Below, piece after piece: positions 10,839 through 23,306 of a stretch of 64,000 bases of DNA; position 1 is the first letter of the stretch, and each line of letters begins with the position of its first letter. A program made the translations under genes and the position numbers. The notes below the pieces were generated by a model, which ran no database searches, had not been told where the DNA came from, and worked only from the letters and a program-made list of their open reading frames with translations. Source of the stretch: Petrolisthes cinctipes (lineage: Eukaryota > Arthropoda > Malacostraca > Decapoda > Porcellanidae); contig JAWQEG010000279.1 of NCBI GenBank assembly GCA_033782935.1, positions 2,504,001 to 2,568,000 of the forward strand, in the 5' to 3' direction.

Positions 10839-11663
10839 ATGTACAGATCGCTTTTGAGACCCCTAAATATCGAATTTTCGGATGTTTTGGGCCTTAATTT
10901 GAGATATCGAATTTACGCACCAAAAATATCGATTTTTAGCATGTTTTGAGCCTATTTTTTGAAAATATTCTAGCACTGAGAAGGCATGTAGAGATCGTTT
11001 CAGGGACCCCAAAATATCGAATTTTCGGGTGTTTTGAGCCTGAATTTAAGATATAAACGAGTACAGAAAATGCATGCACATATCGGCTTTTGGGCACCTA
11101 AAATATCGATTTTGAGCATGTTTTGAGCCTATATTTTGAAAACATTCTAGCACTGATTAGGCATGTACAGATCGCTTCTGGGACCCCAAAATATCGAATT
11201 TTCGGGTGTTTTGTGCCTGAATTAGAGATATAAACGAGTATAGAAGATACATACACATATTGACTTTGGGCACCAAAAATATCGATTTTCAGCATGTTTT
11301 AAGCCTGAATTTTGAAAATACTCTAACACGGAGTAGGCATGTACAGATCGCTTCTGGGACCCCAAAATATCGAATTTTCGGGTGCTTAGGGCCAGAATTT
11401 GAGATATAAACGGGTACAGAATATGCATGCACATATCGACTTTTAGGCACCTAACAGATCGATTTTCAGTATGTTTTTGGCCTGTATTTTGAAAATACTC
11501 TAACACGGAGTAGGCATGTACAGATCGATTCTGGGACCCCTAAATATCGAATTTTCGGGTGTTTTGGGACTGAATTTGAGATATCGTCTTTTTGACACCT
11601 AAAATATCGATTTTTAGCATGTTTTTAGCCTATATTTTTAAAATATTCTAGCACTGAGTAGGC
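10839..11663. repeat. Five-monomer 825-bp block, copy 3
   Basis: Third copy, with monomer starts at 10,839, 10,986, 11,163, 11,339 and 11,516. Each is 3,335 bp downstream of its partner in copy 2, and correspondence continues into the next monomers (8,329 to 11,664 and 8,505 to 11,840). All four marker variants of the block are present with minor changes, such as CTTTTGAGACC for CTTCTGAGACC. Confidence 0.85.
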
Positions 11664-14600
11664 ATGTACAGATTGCTTCTGGGACCCCAAAATATTGAAT
11701 TTTCGGGTGTTTTGAGCCTGAATTTGAGATATAAACGGGTACAGAAGATACATGCACATATTGACTTTGGGCATCTAAAATATCGATTTTCAGCATGTTT
11801 TGGGCATGTACTTTGAAAATACTCTAACACGGAGTAGGCATGTACAGATCGCTTCAGCTTCCCCAAAATATTGAATTTTCGGGTGTTTAGGGCCAGATTT
11901 TGAGATATAAACGGGTACAGAAGATGCATGCACATATCGAGTTTTGGGCACCTAAAAGATCGATTTTCAGTATGTTTTTGGCCTGTATATTGAAAATACT
12001 CTAACACGGAGTAGGCATGTACAAATAGCTTCTGGGACCCCTAAATATCGAATTTTCGGGTGTTTTGGGACTGAATTTGATATATCTACTTTTTGGCACC
12101 TAAAATATCGATTTGTAGCATGTTTTGAGCCTATATTTTGAAAACATTCTAGCACTGAGTAGGCATGTACAGATCGCTTCTGGGACCCCAAAATATCGAA
12201 TTTTCTAGTGTTTTGAGCCTGAATTTGAGATAGAAACGGGTACAGAAGATATAAGCACAAATTGACTTTGGGCTCCAAAAATATCGATTTTCAGCATGTT
12301 TTGGGCCTGTATTTTGAAAATACTCTAACACGGAGTAGGCATGTACAGATCGCTTCTGGGACCCCAAAATATCGAATTTTCGGATGTTTTGAGCCTGAAT
12401 TTGAGATATAAACGGGTACTGAAGATGCATGCACATATCGACTTTTGGGCACCTAAAACATCGATTTTGAGCATGTTTTGGGCCTGTATTTTGAAAATAC
12501 TCTAACACGGAGTAGGCATTTACAGATCGCTTCTGGGACCCCAAAATATCGAATTTTCAGGTGTTTTGGGCCTGAATTTGAGATATCGCCTTTACGCACA
12601 TAAAATATCGATTTGGAAAATGTTTTGAGCCTATATTTTGAAAACATTCTAGCACTGAGTAGGCATGTACAGATCGCTTCTGGGACCCCAAAATATCGAA
12701 TTTACGGATGTTTTGAGGCTGAATTTGAGATATAAACGAGTATAGAAGATGCATACACATATCGACTTATGGGCACCTAAAATATCGATTTTGAGCATGT
12801 TTTTAGCCTATATTTTGAAAACATTCTAGCACTGAGTATGCATGTACAGATCGCTTCTGGAACAACAAAATATTGAATTTTCGGGTGTTTTGAGCCAGAA
12901 TTTGAGATATAAACGGGTTCAGAAGATACATACACATATTGACTTTGTGCATCTAAAATTTCGATTTTCAGCATGTTTTAAGCCTGAATTTTGAAAATAC
13001 TCTAACACGGGGTAGGCATGTACAGATCGCTTCTGGGACCCAAAATATCGAATTTTAGGGTGATTAGGGCCAGAATTTGAGATATAAACGGGTACTGAAG
13101 ATGCATGCACATATCGACTTTTGGGCACTTAAAAGATCGATTTTCAGTATGTTTTTGGCCTGTATTTTGAAAATTCTCTAACACGGAGTAGGCATGTACA
13201 GATCGCTTCTGGGACCCCAAAATATTGAATTTTCGGGTGCTTAGGGAAAGAATTTGAGATATAAACGGGTACAGAAGATGCATGCACATATCGACTTTTG
13301 GTCACCTAAAAGATCGATTTTCAGTATGTTTTTGGCCTGTATTTTGAAAATACTCTAACACGGAGTAGGCATGTACAGATTTCTTCTGGGACCCCAAAAT
13401 ATTGAATTTTCGGGTGTTTAGGGCCAGAATTTGAGATATAAACGGGTACAGAAGATGCATGCACATATCGACTTTTGGGCACCTAAAAGATCGATTTTTA
13501 GTATGTTTTTGGCCTGTATTTTGAAAATACTCTAACACGGAGAAGGCATGTACAGATCGCTTCTGAGACCCCTAAATATCGAATTTTCGGACGTTTTGGG
13601 CCTTAATATGAGATATCGCCTTTACGCACCAAAAATATCGATTTTTAGCATGTTTTGAGCCTATATTTTGAAAATATTCTAGCACTGAGTAGGCATGTAG
13701 AGATCGCTTCAGGGAACCCAAAATATCGAATTTTTTGGGTGTTTTGAGCCTGAATTTAAGATATAAACGAGTACAGAAGATGCATGCACATATCGAGTTT
13801 TGGGCACCTAAAATATCGATTTTGAGCATGTTTTGAGCCTATATTTTGAAAACATTCTAGCACTGAGTAGGCATGTACAGATCGCTTCTGGGACCCCAAA
13901 ATATCGAATTTTCGGGTGTTTTGAGCCTGAATTTGAGATATAAACGTGTATAGAAGATACATACACATATTGACTTTGGGCACCAAAAATATCAATTTTC
14001 AGCAAGTTTTAAGCCTGAATTTTGAAAATACTCTAACACGGAGTAGGCATGTACAGATCGCTTCTGGGACCCCAAAATATCGAATTTTCGGGTGTCCTGA
14101 GCCTGAATTTGAGATATAAACAGGTACAGAAGATACATGCACATATTGACTTTGGGCATCTAAAATATCGATTTTCAGTATGTTTTTGGCCTGTAATTTG
14201 AAAACATTCTTGCACTGAGTAGGCATGTACAGATTGCTTCTGGGACCCCAAAATATTGAATTTTCGGGTGTTTTGAGCCTGAATTTGAGATATAAACGGG
14301 TACAGAAGATACATGCACATATTGACTTTTGGCATCTAAAATATCGATTTTCAGCATGTTTTGGGCATGTAGTTTGAAAATACTCTAACACGGAGTAGGC
14401 ATGTACAGATCGCTTCTGCTTCCCAAAATATTGAATTTTCGGGTGTTTAGGGCCATAATTTGAGATATAAACGGGTACAGAAGATGCATGCACATATCGA
14501 CTTTTGGGCACCTAAAAGATCGATTTTCAGTATGTTTTTGGCCTGTATTTTGAAAATACTCTAACACGGAGTAGGCATGTACAAATCGCTTCTGGGACCC

Positions 14601-15067
14601 CTAAATATCGAATTTTCGGGTGTTTTGGGACTGAATTTGATATATCGACTTTTTGGCACCTAAAATATCGATTTTTAGCATGTTTTGAGCCTATATTTTG
14701 AGAACATTCTAGCACTGATTAGGCATGTACAGATTGCTTCTGGGACCCCAAAATATCGAATTTTCGAGTGTTTTGAGCCTGAATTTGAGATAGAAACGGG
14801 TACAGAAGATACATGCACAAATTGACTTTGGGCTCCAAAAATATCGATTTTCAGCATGTTTTGGGCATGTATTTTGAAAATACTCTAACACGGAGTAGGC
14901 ATGTACAGATCGCTTCTGGGTCCCCAAAATATCGATTTTTCGGGTGTTTTGAGCCTGAATTTGAGATATAAACGGGTACTGAAGATGAATGCACATATCG
15001 ACTTTTGGGCACCTAAAAAATAAATTTTGAGCATGTTTTGGGCCTGTATTTTGAAAATACTCTAACA

Positions 15068-17040
15068 CGGAGTAGGCATGTACAGATCGCTTCTGGGACC
15101 CCAAAATAATCGAATTTTCGGGTGTTTTGGCCTGAATTTGAGATATAAACGGGTACTGAAGATGCATGCACATATCAACTTTTGGGCACCTAAAACATCG
15201 ATTTTGAGCATGTTTTGGGCCTGTATTTTGTAAATACTCTAACACGGAGTAGGCATGTACAGATCGCTTCTGGGACCCCATAATATCGAATTTTCGGGTG
15301 TTTTGGGCCTAAATTTGAGATATCGACTTTACGCACCTAAAATATCGATTTTTAGCATGTTTTGAGCCTATATTTTGAAAATATTCTAGCACAGAGTAGG
15401 CATGTAGAGATCGCTTCTGGGACCCCAAAATATCGAATTTTCTTGTGTTTCGAGCCTGAATTTGAGATATAAATGAGTTCAGAAGATACATGCACATATC
15501 GACTTTTGGGCACCTAAAATATCGATTTTGAGCATGTTTTGAGCCTATATTTTGAAAACATTCTTGCACTGAGTAGGCATGTACAGATCGCTTCTGGGAC
15601 CCAAAAATATCGAATTTTCGGGTGTTTAGGGCCAGAATTTGAGATATAAACGGGTACAGAAGATGCATGCACATATCGACTTTTGGGCACCTAAAAGATC
15701 GATTTTCAGTATGTTTTGGGCCTGTATTTTGAAAATACTCTAACACGGAGTAGGCATGTACAGATCCCTTCTGGGACCCCAAAATATCGAATTTTCGGGT
15801 GTTTTGGGACTGAATTTGAGATATCGACTTTTTGGCACCTAAAATATCGATTTTTAGCATGTTTTTAGCCTATATTTTGAAAATATTCTAGCACTGAGTT
15901 GGCATGTACAGATTGCTTCTGGACCCCAAAATATTGAATTTTTGGGTGTTTTGAGACAGAATTTGAGATATAAACGGGTACAGAAGATACATGCACATAT
16001 TGACTTTGGGCATCTAAAATATCGATTTTCAGCATGTTTTGAGCATGTATTTTGAAAATACTCTAACACGGAGTAGGCATGTACAAAATTGCTTCTGGGA
16101 CCCCAAAATATCGAATTTTCGGGTGTTTTGGCCTGAATTTGAGATATAAACGGGTACTGAAGATGCAAGCACATATCGACTTTTGGGCACCTAAAACATC
16201 GATTTTGAGCATGTTTTGGGCCTGTATTTTTTAAATACTCTAACACGGAGTAGGCATGTACAGATCGCTTCTGGGACCCCAAAATATCGAATTTTCGGAT
16301 GTTTTGGGCAGGCACATATTGACTTTGGGCATCTAAAATATCGATTTTCAGCATGTTTTGGGCCTGTATTTTGAAAATACTCTAACACGGAGTAGGCATG
16401 TACAGATCGCTTTTGGGACCCCAAAATATCGAATTTTCAGGTGTTTTGAGATTGAATTTGAGATATAAACGAGTACAGAAGATACACGCACATATCGACT
16501 TTTGGGCACCTAAAATATCGATTTTGAGCATGTTTTGAGCCTATATTTTGAAAACATTCTTGAACTGAGTAGGCATGTACAGATCGCTTCTGGGACCCAA
16601 AAATATCGAATTTTCGGGTGTTTAGGGCCAGAATTTGAGATATAAACGGGTACAGAAGATGCATGCACATATCGACTTTTGGGCACCTAAAAGATCGATT
16701 TTCAGTATGTTTTTGGCCTGTATTTTGAAAATACTCTAACACGGAGTAGGCATGTACAGATCGCTTCTGGGACCCCTAAACATCGAATTTTCGGGTGTTT
16801 TGGGCCTTAATTTTAGATATCGACTTTTTGGCACCTAAAATATCGATTTTTAGCATGTTTTTAGCCTATATTTTGAAAATATTCTAGCATTGAGTAGGCA
16901 TGTACAGATTGCTTCTGGACCCGAAAATATTGAATTTTCGGGTGTTTTGAGTCTGAATTTGAGATAAAAACGGGTACAGAAGATACATGCACATATTGAC
17001 TTTGCGCATCTAAAATATCGATTTTCAGCATGTTTTGGGC
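15068..17040. repeat. 2,674-bp-offset higher-order copy 1
   Basis: Monomers at 15,078, 15,255, 15,402, 15,579, 15,756, 15,904, 16,079, 16,256, 16,398, 16,575, 16,752 and 16,900 match those exactly 2,674 bp later. Shared rare variants include CCCCAAAATAATCGAA, TTCTTGTGTTTCGAGCC, ATGTACAAAATTGCTTC, a 142-bp deleted monomer and CTAAACATCGAATT. I noticed only three base differences over about 1.97 kb (near 15,956, 16,488 and 17,005). Similarity starts within the tail before 15,078 and stops near 17,040. Confidence 0.92.
16256..16397. repeat. Internally deleted monomer, 142 bp
   Basis: GATGTTTTGGGCAGGCACATATTG replaces the normal middle of the monomer, removing roughly 34 bp. The identical junction is in 18,930-19,071, the partner in the 2,674-bp repeat, so the deletion predates that duplication. 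Confidence 0.85.
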
Positions 17041-17741
17041 CTGTATTTTGAAAATACTCTAACACGGAGTAGGCATGTACAGATCGCTTCTGGGTCCCCA
17101 AAATATCGATTTTTCGGGTGTTTTGAGCCTGAATTTGAGATATAAACGGGTACTGAAGATGCATGCACATATCGACTTTTGGGCACCTAAAAAATAAATT
17201 TTGAGCATGTTTTGGGCCTGTATTTTGAAAATACTCTAACACGGAGTAGGCATGTACAGATCGCTTCTGGGACCCCAAAATATCGAATTTTCGGGTGTTT
17301 TGAGCCTGAATTTGAGATAAAAACGGGTACTGAAGATGCATTCACATATCGACTTTTGGGCACCTAAAACATCGATTTTGAGCATGTTTTGGGCCTGTAT
17401 TTTGAAAATACTCTAACACGGAGTAGGCATGTACAGATCGCTTCTGAGACCCCAAAATATCGAATTTTCGGGTGTTTTGGGCCTGAATTTGAGATATCGC
17501 CTTTACGCACCTAAAATATCGATTTTTAGCATTTTTTCAGCCTATATTTTGAAAATATTCTAGAACTGAGTAGGCATGTACAGATTGCTTTTGGGACCCC
17601 TAAATATCGAATTTTCGGGTGTTTTGAGCCTGAATTTGAGATATAAACGGGTACAGAAGATACATGCACAAATTGACTTTGGGCATCTAAAATATCGATT
17701 TTCAGCATGTTTTAAGCATGTATTTTGAAAATACTTTAAAA

Positions 17742-19714
17742 CGGAGTAGGCATGTACAGATCGCTTCTGGGACCCCAAAATAATCGAATTTTCGGGTGTT
17801 TTGGCCTGAATTTGAGATATAAACGGGTACTGAAGATGCATGCACATATCAACTTTTGGGCACCTAAAACATCGATTTTGAGCATGTTTTGGGCCTGTAT
17901 TTTGTAAATACTCTAACACGGAGTAGGCATGTACAGATCGCTTCTGGGACCCCATAATATCGAATTTTCGGGTGTTTTGGGCCTAAATTTGAGATATCGA
18001 CTTTACGCACCTAAAATATCGATTTTTAGCATGTTTTGAGCCTATATTTTGAAAATATTCTAGCACAGAGTAGGCATGTAGAGATCGCTTCTGGGACCCC
18101 AAAATATCGAATTTTCTTGTGTTTCGAGCCTGAATTTGAGATATAAATGAGTTCAGAAGATACATGCACATATCGACTTTTGGGCACCTAAAATATCGAT
18201 TTTGAGCATGTTTTGAGCCTATATTTTGAAAACATTCTTGCACTGAGTAGGCATGTACAGATCGCTTCTGGGACCCAAAAATATCGAATTTTCGGGTGTT
18301 TAGGGCCAGAATTTGAGATATAAACGGGTACAGAAGATGCATGCACATATCGACTTTTGGGCACCTAAAAGATCGATTTTCAGTATGTTTTGGGCCTGTA
18401 TTTTGAAAATACTCTAACACGGAGTAGGCATGTACAGATCCCTTCTGGGACCCCAAAATATCGAATTTTCGGGTGTTTTGGGACTGAATTTGAGATATCG
18501 ACTTTTTGGCACCTAAAATATCGATTTTTAGCATGTTTTTAGCCTATATTTTGAAAATATTCTAGCACTGAGTTGGCATGTACAGATTGCTTCTGGACCC
18601 CAAAATATTGAATTTTTGGGTGTTTTGAGACTGAATTTGAGATATAAACGGGTACAGAAGATACATGCACATATTGACTTTGGGCATCTAAAATATCGAT
18701 TTTCAGCATGTTTTGAGCATGTATTTTGAAAATACTCTAACACGGAGTAGGCATGTACAAAATTGCTTCTGGGACCCCAAAATATCGAATTTTCGGGTGT
18801 TTTGGCCTGAATTTGAGATATAAACGGGTACTGAAGATGCAAGCACATATCGACTTTTGGGCACCTAAAACATCGATTTTGAGCATGTTTTGGGCCTGTA
18901 TTTTTTAAATACTCTAACACGGAGTAGGCATGTACAGATCGCTTCTGGGACCCCAAAATATCGAATTTTCGGATGTTTTGGGCAGGCACATATTGACTTT
19001 GGGCATCTAAAATATCGATTTTCAGCATGTTTTGGGCCTGTATTTTGAAAATACTCTAACACGGAGTAGGCATGTACAGATCGCTTTTGGGACCCCAAAA
19101 TATCGAATTTTCAGGTGTTTTGAGATTGAATTTGAGATATAAACGAGTACAGAAGATACATGCACATATCGACTTTTGGGCACCTAAAATATCGATTTTG
19201 AGCATGTTTTGAGCCTATATTTTGAAAACATTCTTGAACTGAGTAGGCATGTACAGATCGCTTCTGGGACCCAAAAATATCGAATTTTCGGGTGTTTAGG
19301 GCCAGAATTTGAGATATAAACGGGTACAGAAGATGCATGCACATATCGACTTTTGGGCACCTAAAAGATCGATTTTCAGTATGTTTTTGGCCTGTATTTT
19401 GAAAATACTCTAACACGGAGTAGGCATGTACAGATCGCTTCTGGGACCCCTAAACATCGAATTTTCGGGTGTTTTGGGCCTTAATTTTAGATATCGACTT
19501 TTTGGCACCTAAAATATCGATTTTTAGCATGTTTTTAGCCTATATTTTGAAAATATTCTAGCATTGAGTAGGCATGTACAGATTGCTTCTGGACCCGAAA
19601 ATATTGAATTTTCGGGTGTTTTGAGTCTGAATTTGAGATAAAAACGGGTACAGAAGATACATGCACATATTGACTTTGGGCATCTAAAATATCGATTTTC
19701 AGCATGTTTTGGGC
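17742..19714. repeat. 2,674-bp-offset higher-order copy 2
   Basis: Second copy of the 15,068-17,040 block. Between the two copies, 17,041-17,741 holds four monomers. One of them (17,075-17,251) matches the monomer at 14,901-15,077, sharing CTGGGTCCCCAAAATATCGA and AAAAAATAAATTTTGAGC. That offset is 2,174 bp, exactly 500 bp less than 2,674, the length of one left-type trimer (147+176+177). A slip of one trimer during duplication would explain it. Confidence 0.92.
18930..19071. repeat. Internally deleted monomer, 142 bp, duplicate copy
   Basis: Same deletion junction as at 16,256-16,397, carried along in the second copy of the 2,674-bp repeat. It makes a convenient marker for the duplication. 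Confidence 0.85.
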
Positions 19715-21398
19715 ATGTATTTTGAAAATACTCTAACACGGAGTAGGCATGTACAGATCGCTTCTGCGACCCCAAAATATCGAATTTTCGGGTGTTTTGA
19801 GCCTGAATTTGAGATATAAACAGGTACTGAAGATGCATACACATATCGACTTTTGGGCACCTAAAACATCGATTTTGAGCATGTTTTGGGCCTGTATTTT
19901 GAAAATACTCTAACACGGAGTAGGCATGTACAGATCGCTTCTTGGACCCCAAAATATCTAATTTTCGGGTGTTTTGGGCCTGAATTTGAGATATCGCCTT
20001 TACGCACCTAAAATATCGATTTTTAGCATGTTTTGAGCCTATATTTTGAAAATATTCTAGCACTGAGTAGGCATGTACAGATCGCTTCTGGACCGCAAAA
20101 TATCGAATTTTCGGGTGTTTTGAGCTTGAATTTGAGATATAAACGAGTACAGAAGATGCATGCACATATCGACTTTTGGGCACCTAAAATATCGATTTTT
20201 AGCATGTTTTGAGCCTATATTTTGAAAATATTCTAGCACTGAGTAGGCATGTACAGATCGCTTCTAGACCCCAAAATATCGAATTTTCGGGTGTTTTGAG
20301 CTTGAATTTGAGATATAAACGAGTACAGAAGATGCATTCACATATCGACTTTTGGGCACCTAAAATATCGATTTTTAAGCATGTTTTGAGCCTATATTAT
20401 GAAAACATTCTAGCAATGAGTAGGCATGTACAGATTGCTTCTGGGACCCCAAAATATTGAATTTTCGGGTGTTTTGAGCCTGAATTTGAGATATAAACGG
20501 GTACTGAAGATGCATGCACATATCGACTTTTTGGCACCTAAAACATCGATTTTGAGCATGTTTTGGGCCTGTATTTTGAAAATACTCTAACACGGAGTAG
20601 GCATGTACAGATCGCTTCTGGGACCCCTAAATATCGAATTTTCGGGTGTTTTGGGCCTTAATTTGAGATATCGACTTTTTGGCACCTAAAATATCGATTT
20701 TTAGCATGTTTTTAGTCTAAATTTTGAAAATATTCTAGCACTGAGTAGGCATGTACAGATCGCTTCTGGGACCCCAAAATATTGAATTTTCGGGTGTTTA
20801 GGGCCAGAATTTGAGATATAAACGGGTACAGAAGATGCATGCACATATCGACTTTTGGGCACCTAAAAGATCGATTTTCAGTATGTTTTTGGCCTGTAAT
20901 TTGAAAATACTCTAACACGGAGTAGGCATGTAGAGATCGCTTCTGGGACCCCTAAATATCGAATTTTCGGGTGTTTTGGGACTGAATTTGAGATATCGAC
21001 TTTTTGGCACTTAAAATATCGATTTTTAGCATGTTTTCAGCCTATATTTAGAAAACATTCTAGCACTGAGTAGGCATGTACAGATCGCTTCTGGGACCCC
21101 AAAATATCGAATTTTCGGGTGTTTTGGGCCTTAATTTGAGATATCGACTTTACGCACCTAAAATATCGATTTTTAGCATGTTTTTAGCCTATATTTTGAA
21201 AATATTCTAGCACTGAGTAGGCATGGACAGATTGCTTCTGGGACCCCAAAATATTGAATTTTCGGGTGTTTTGAGCCTGAATTTGAGATATAAACGGGTA
21301 CAGAAAATACATGCACATATTGACTTTCGGCATCTAAAATATTGATTTTCAGCATGTTTTGGGCCTGTATTTTGAAAATACTCTAACACGGAGTAGGC

Positions 21399-21522
21399 AT
21401 GTACAGATCGCTTCTGGGACCCAAAAATATCGAATTTTGGGGTGTTTTGAGCCTGAATTTGAGATATAAACGGGTACTGAAGATGCATGCACATATCGAC
21501 TTTTGGGCACCTAAAACATCGA
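21399..21522. repeat. 3'-truncated monomer, about 124 bp
   Basis: The sequence runs ACATCGATTTTACAGATCGCTT, joining the second dyad directly to the ACAGATCG of the next monomer. About 53 bp are missing, including the TGTTTTGGGCC segment, the whole tail and the ATGT start of the next unit. It is the shortest unit in the window. Confidence 0.88.
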
Positions 21523-22170
21523 TTTTACAGATCGCTTCTGGGACCCCTAAATATAGAATTTTCGGGTGTTTTGGGCCTTAATTTGAGATATCGACTTTTT
21601 GGCACCTAAAATATCGATTTTTAGCACGTTTTGAGCCTATATTTTTAAAATATTCTAGCACTGAGTAGGCATGTAGAGATCGCTTCTGGGACCCCAAAAT
21701 ATCGAATTTTCGGGTGTTTTGAGCCTGAATTTGAGATATAAACGAGTATAGAAGATGCATACACATATTGACTTTGGGCACCAAAAATATCGATTTTCAG
21801 CATGTTTTAAGCCTGAATTTTGAAAATACTCTAACACGGAGTAGGCATGTACAGATCGCTTCTGGGACCCCAAAATATCGAATTTTCAGGTGATTAGGGC
21901 CAGAAATTGAGATATAAACGGGTACAGAAGATGCATGCACATATCGACTTTTGGGCATCTAAAAGATCGATTTTCAGTATATTTTTGACCTGTATCTTGA
22001 AAATACTCTAACACGGAGTAGGCATGTACAGATCGCTTCTGGGACCCCAAAATATCGAATTTTCGGGTGTTTTGGGCCTTAATTTGAGATATCGCCTTTA
22101 CGCACCTAAAATATCGATTTTTAGCACGTTTTGAGCCTATATTTTTAAAATATTCTAGCACTGAGTAGGC

Positions 22171-22338
22171 ATGTAGAGATCGCTTCTGGGACCCCAAAAT
22201 ATCGAATTTTCGGGTGTTTAGGGCCAGAATTTGAGAAATGAACGGGTACAGAAGATGCATGCACATATTGACTTTTGGGCACCTAATAGATCGATTTCCA
22301 GTATGTTTTTAACCTGTATTTTGAAACACAGAGTAGGC
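22171..22338. repeat. Monomer with tail deletion, 168 bp
   Basis: The tail reads TTTTGAAACACAGAGTAGGC in place of TTTTGAAAATACTCTAACAC plus GGAGTAGGC. About nine bases around the tract AATACTCTA are gone. Other changes in the same monomer (GAGAAATGAACGGG, CACCTAATAGATCG) mark it as divergent. Confidence 0.8.
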
Positions 22339-23163
22339 ATGTACAGATCGCTTCTGAGACCCTAAAATATCGAATTTTTGGGTGTTTTGGGCCTGAATTT
22401 GAGATATCGCCTTTACGCACTTGAAATATCGATTTTGAGCATGTTTTGAGCCAATATTTTGAAAACATTCTAGCACTAAGTAGGCATGTACAGATCGCTT
22501 CTGGGACCCAAAAATATCGAATTTTCGGGTGTTTAGGGCCAGAATTTGAGATATAAACGGGTATAGAAGATGCATGCACATATCGACTTTTGGGCACCTA
22601 AAAGATCGATTTTGAGCATGTTTTGAGCCTATATTTTGAAAACATTTTAGCACTGAGTAGGCATGTACAGATCGCTTCTGGGACCCCAAAATATCGAATT
22701 TTCGGGTGTTTAGGGCCAGTATTTGAGATATAAACGGGTACAGAAGATGCATGCACATATCGACTTTTGGGCACCTAAAAGATCGATTTTCAGTATGTTT
22801 TTGGCCTGTATTTTGAAAATACTCTAACACGGAGTAGGCATGTACAGATCGCTTCTGGGACCCCTAAATATAGAATTTTCGGGTGTTTTGGGCCTTAATT
22901 TGAGATATCGACTTTTTGGCACCTAAAATATCGATTTTTAGCATGTTTTTAGCCTATATTTTGAAAATATTCTAGCACTGAGTAGGCATGTACAGATTGC
23001 TTCTGGGACCCAAAATATTGAATTTTCGGGTGTTTAGGGCCAGAATTTGAGATATAAACGAGTACAGAAGATGCATGCACATATCGACTTTTGGGCACCT
23101 AAAACATCGATTTTGAGCATGTTTTGAGCCTATATTTTGAAAACATTCTAGCACTGAGTAGGC

Positions 23164-23306
23164 ATGTACAGATCGCTTATGGGACCCAAAAATATCGAAT
23201 TTTCGGGTGTTTAGGGCCAGAATTTGAGATATAAACGGGTACAGAAGATGTATGAACATACCGATTTTTGGGCACCTAAAATATCGATTTTGAGCATGTT
23301 TTGAGC
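23164..23306. repeat. 3'-truncated monomer, about 143 bp
   Basis: GTTTTGAGCCTGTACAGATC joins the GAGCCT of the tail half directly to GTACAGATC of the next monomer, removing about 34 bp of tail. The breakpoint is at CCT/GTACAG, different from the 21,522 and 36,808 junctions, so these are separate events. Confidence 0.85.

Larger units (their letters stand above)
6403..15067. repeat. Heterogeneous satellite block between local duplications
   Basis: About 51 monomers without one fixed higher-order period. S monomers are a mix of 147 and 148 bp. Long monomers include the CGAGTATAGAAGATACATACAC subtype, the CGGGTGCTTAGGGCC subtype and the ATGTAGAGAT start form. The block holds the second copies of the repeats described at 1,325 and 3,182. 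One monomer (10,657) is 182 bp because of an expanded T tract. From 13,871 to 14,576 there is a run of long monomers with no S unit. I see no non-satellite sequence. Confidence 0.9.

Noticed and set aside
15068..19714. Assembly duplication error
   Set aside because: It cannot be excluded from sequence alone. However, the copies have small differences and a spacer with its own history, so I keep it as a real duplication pending long-read checks.
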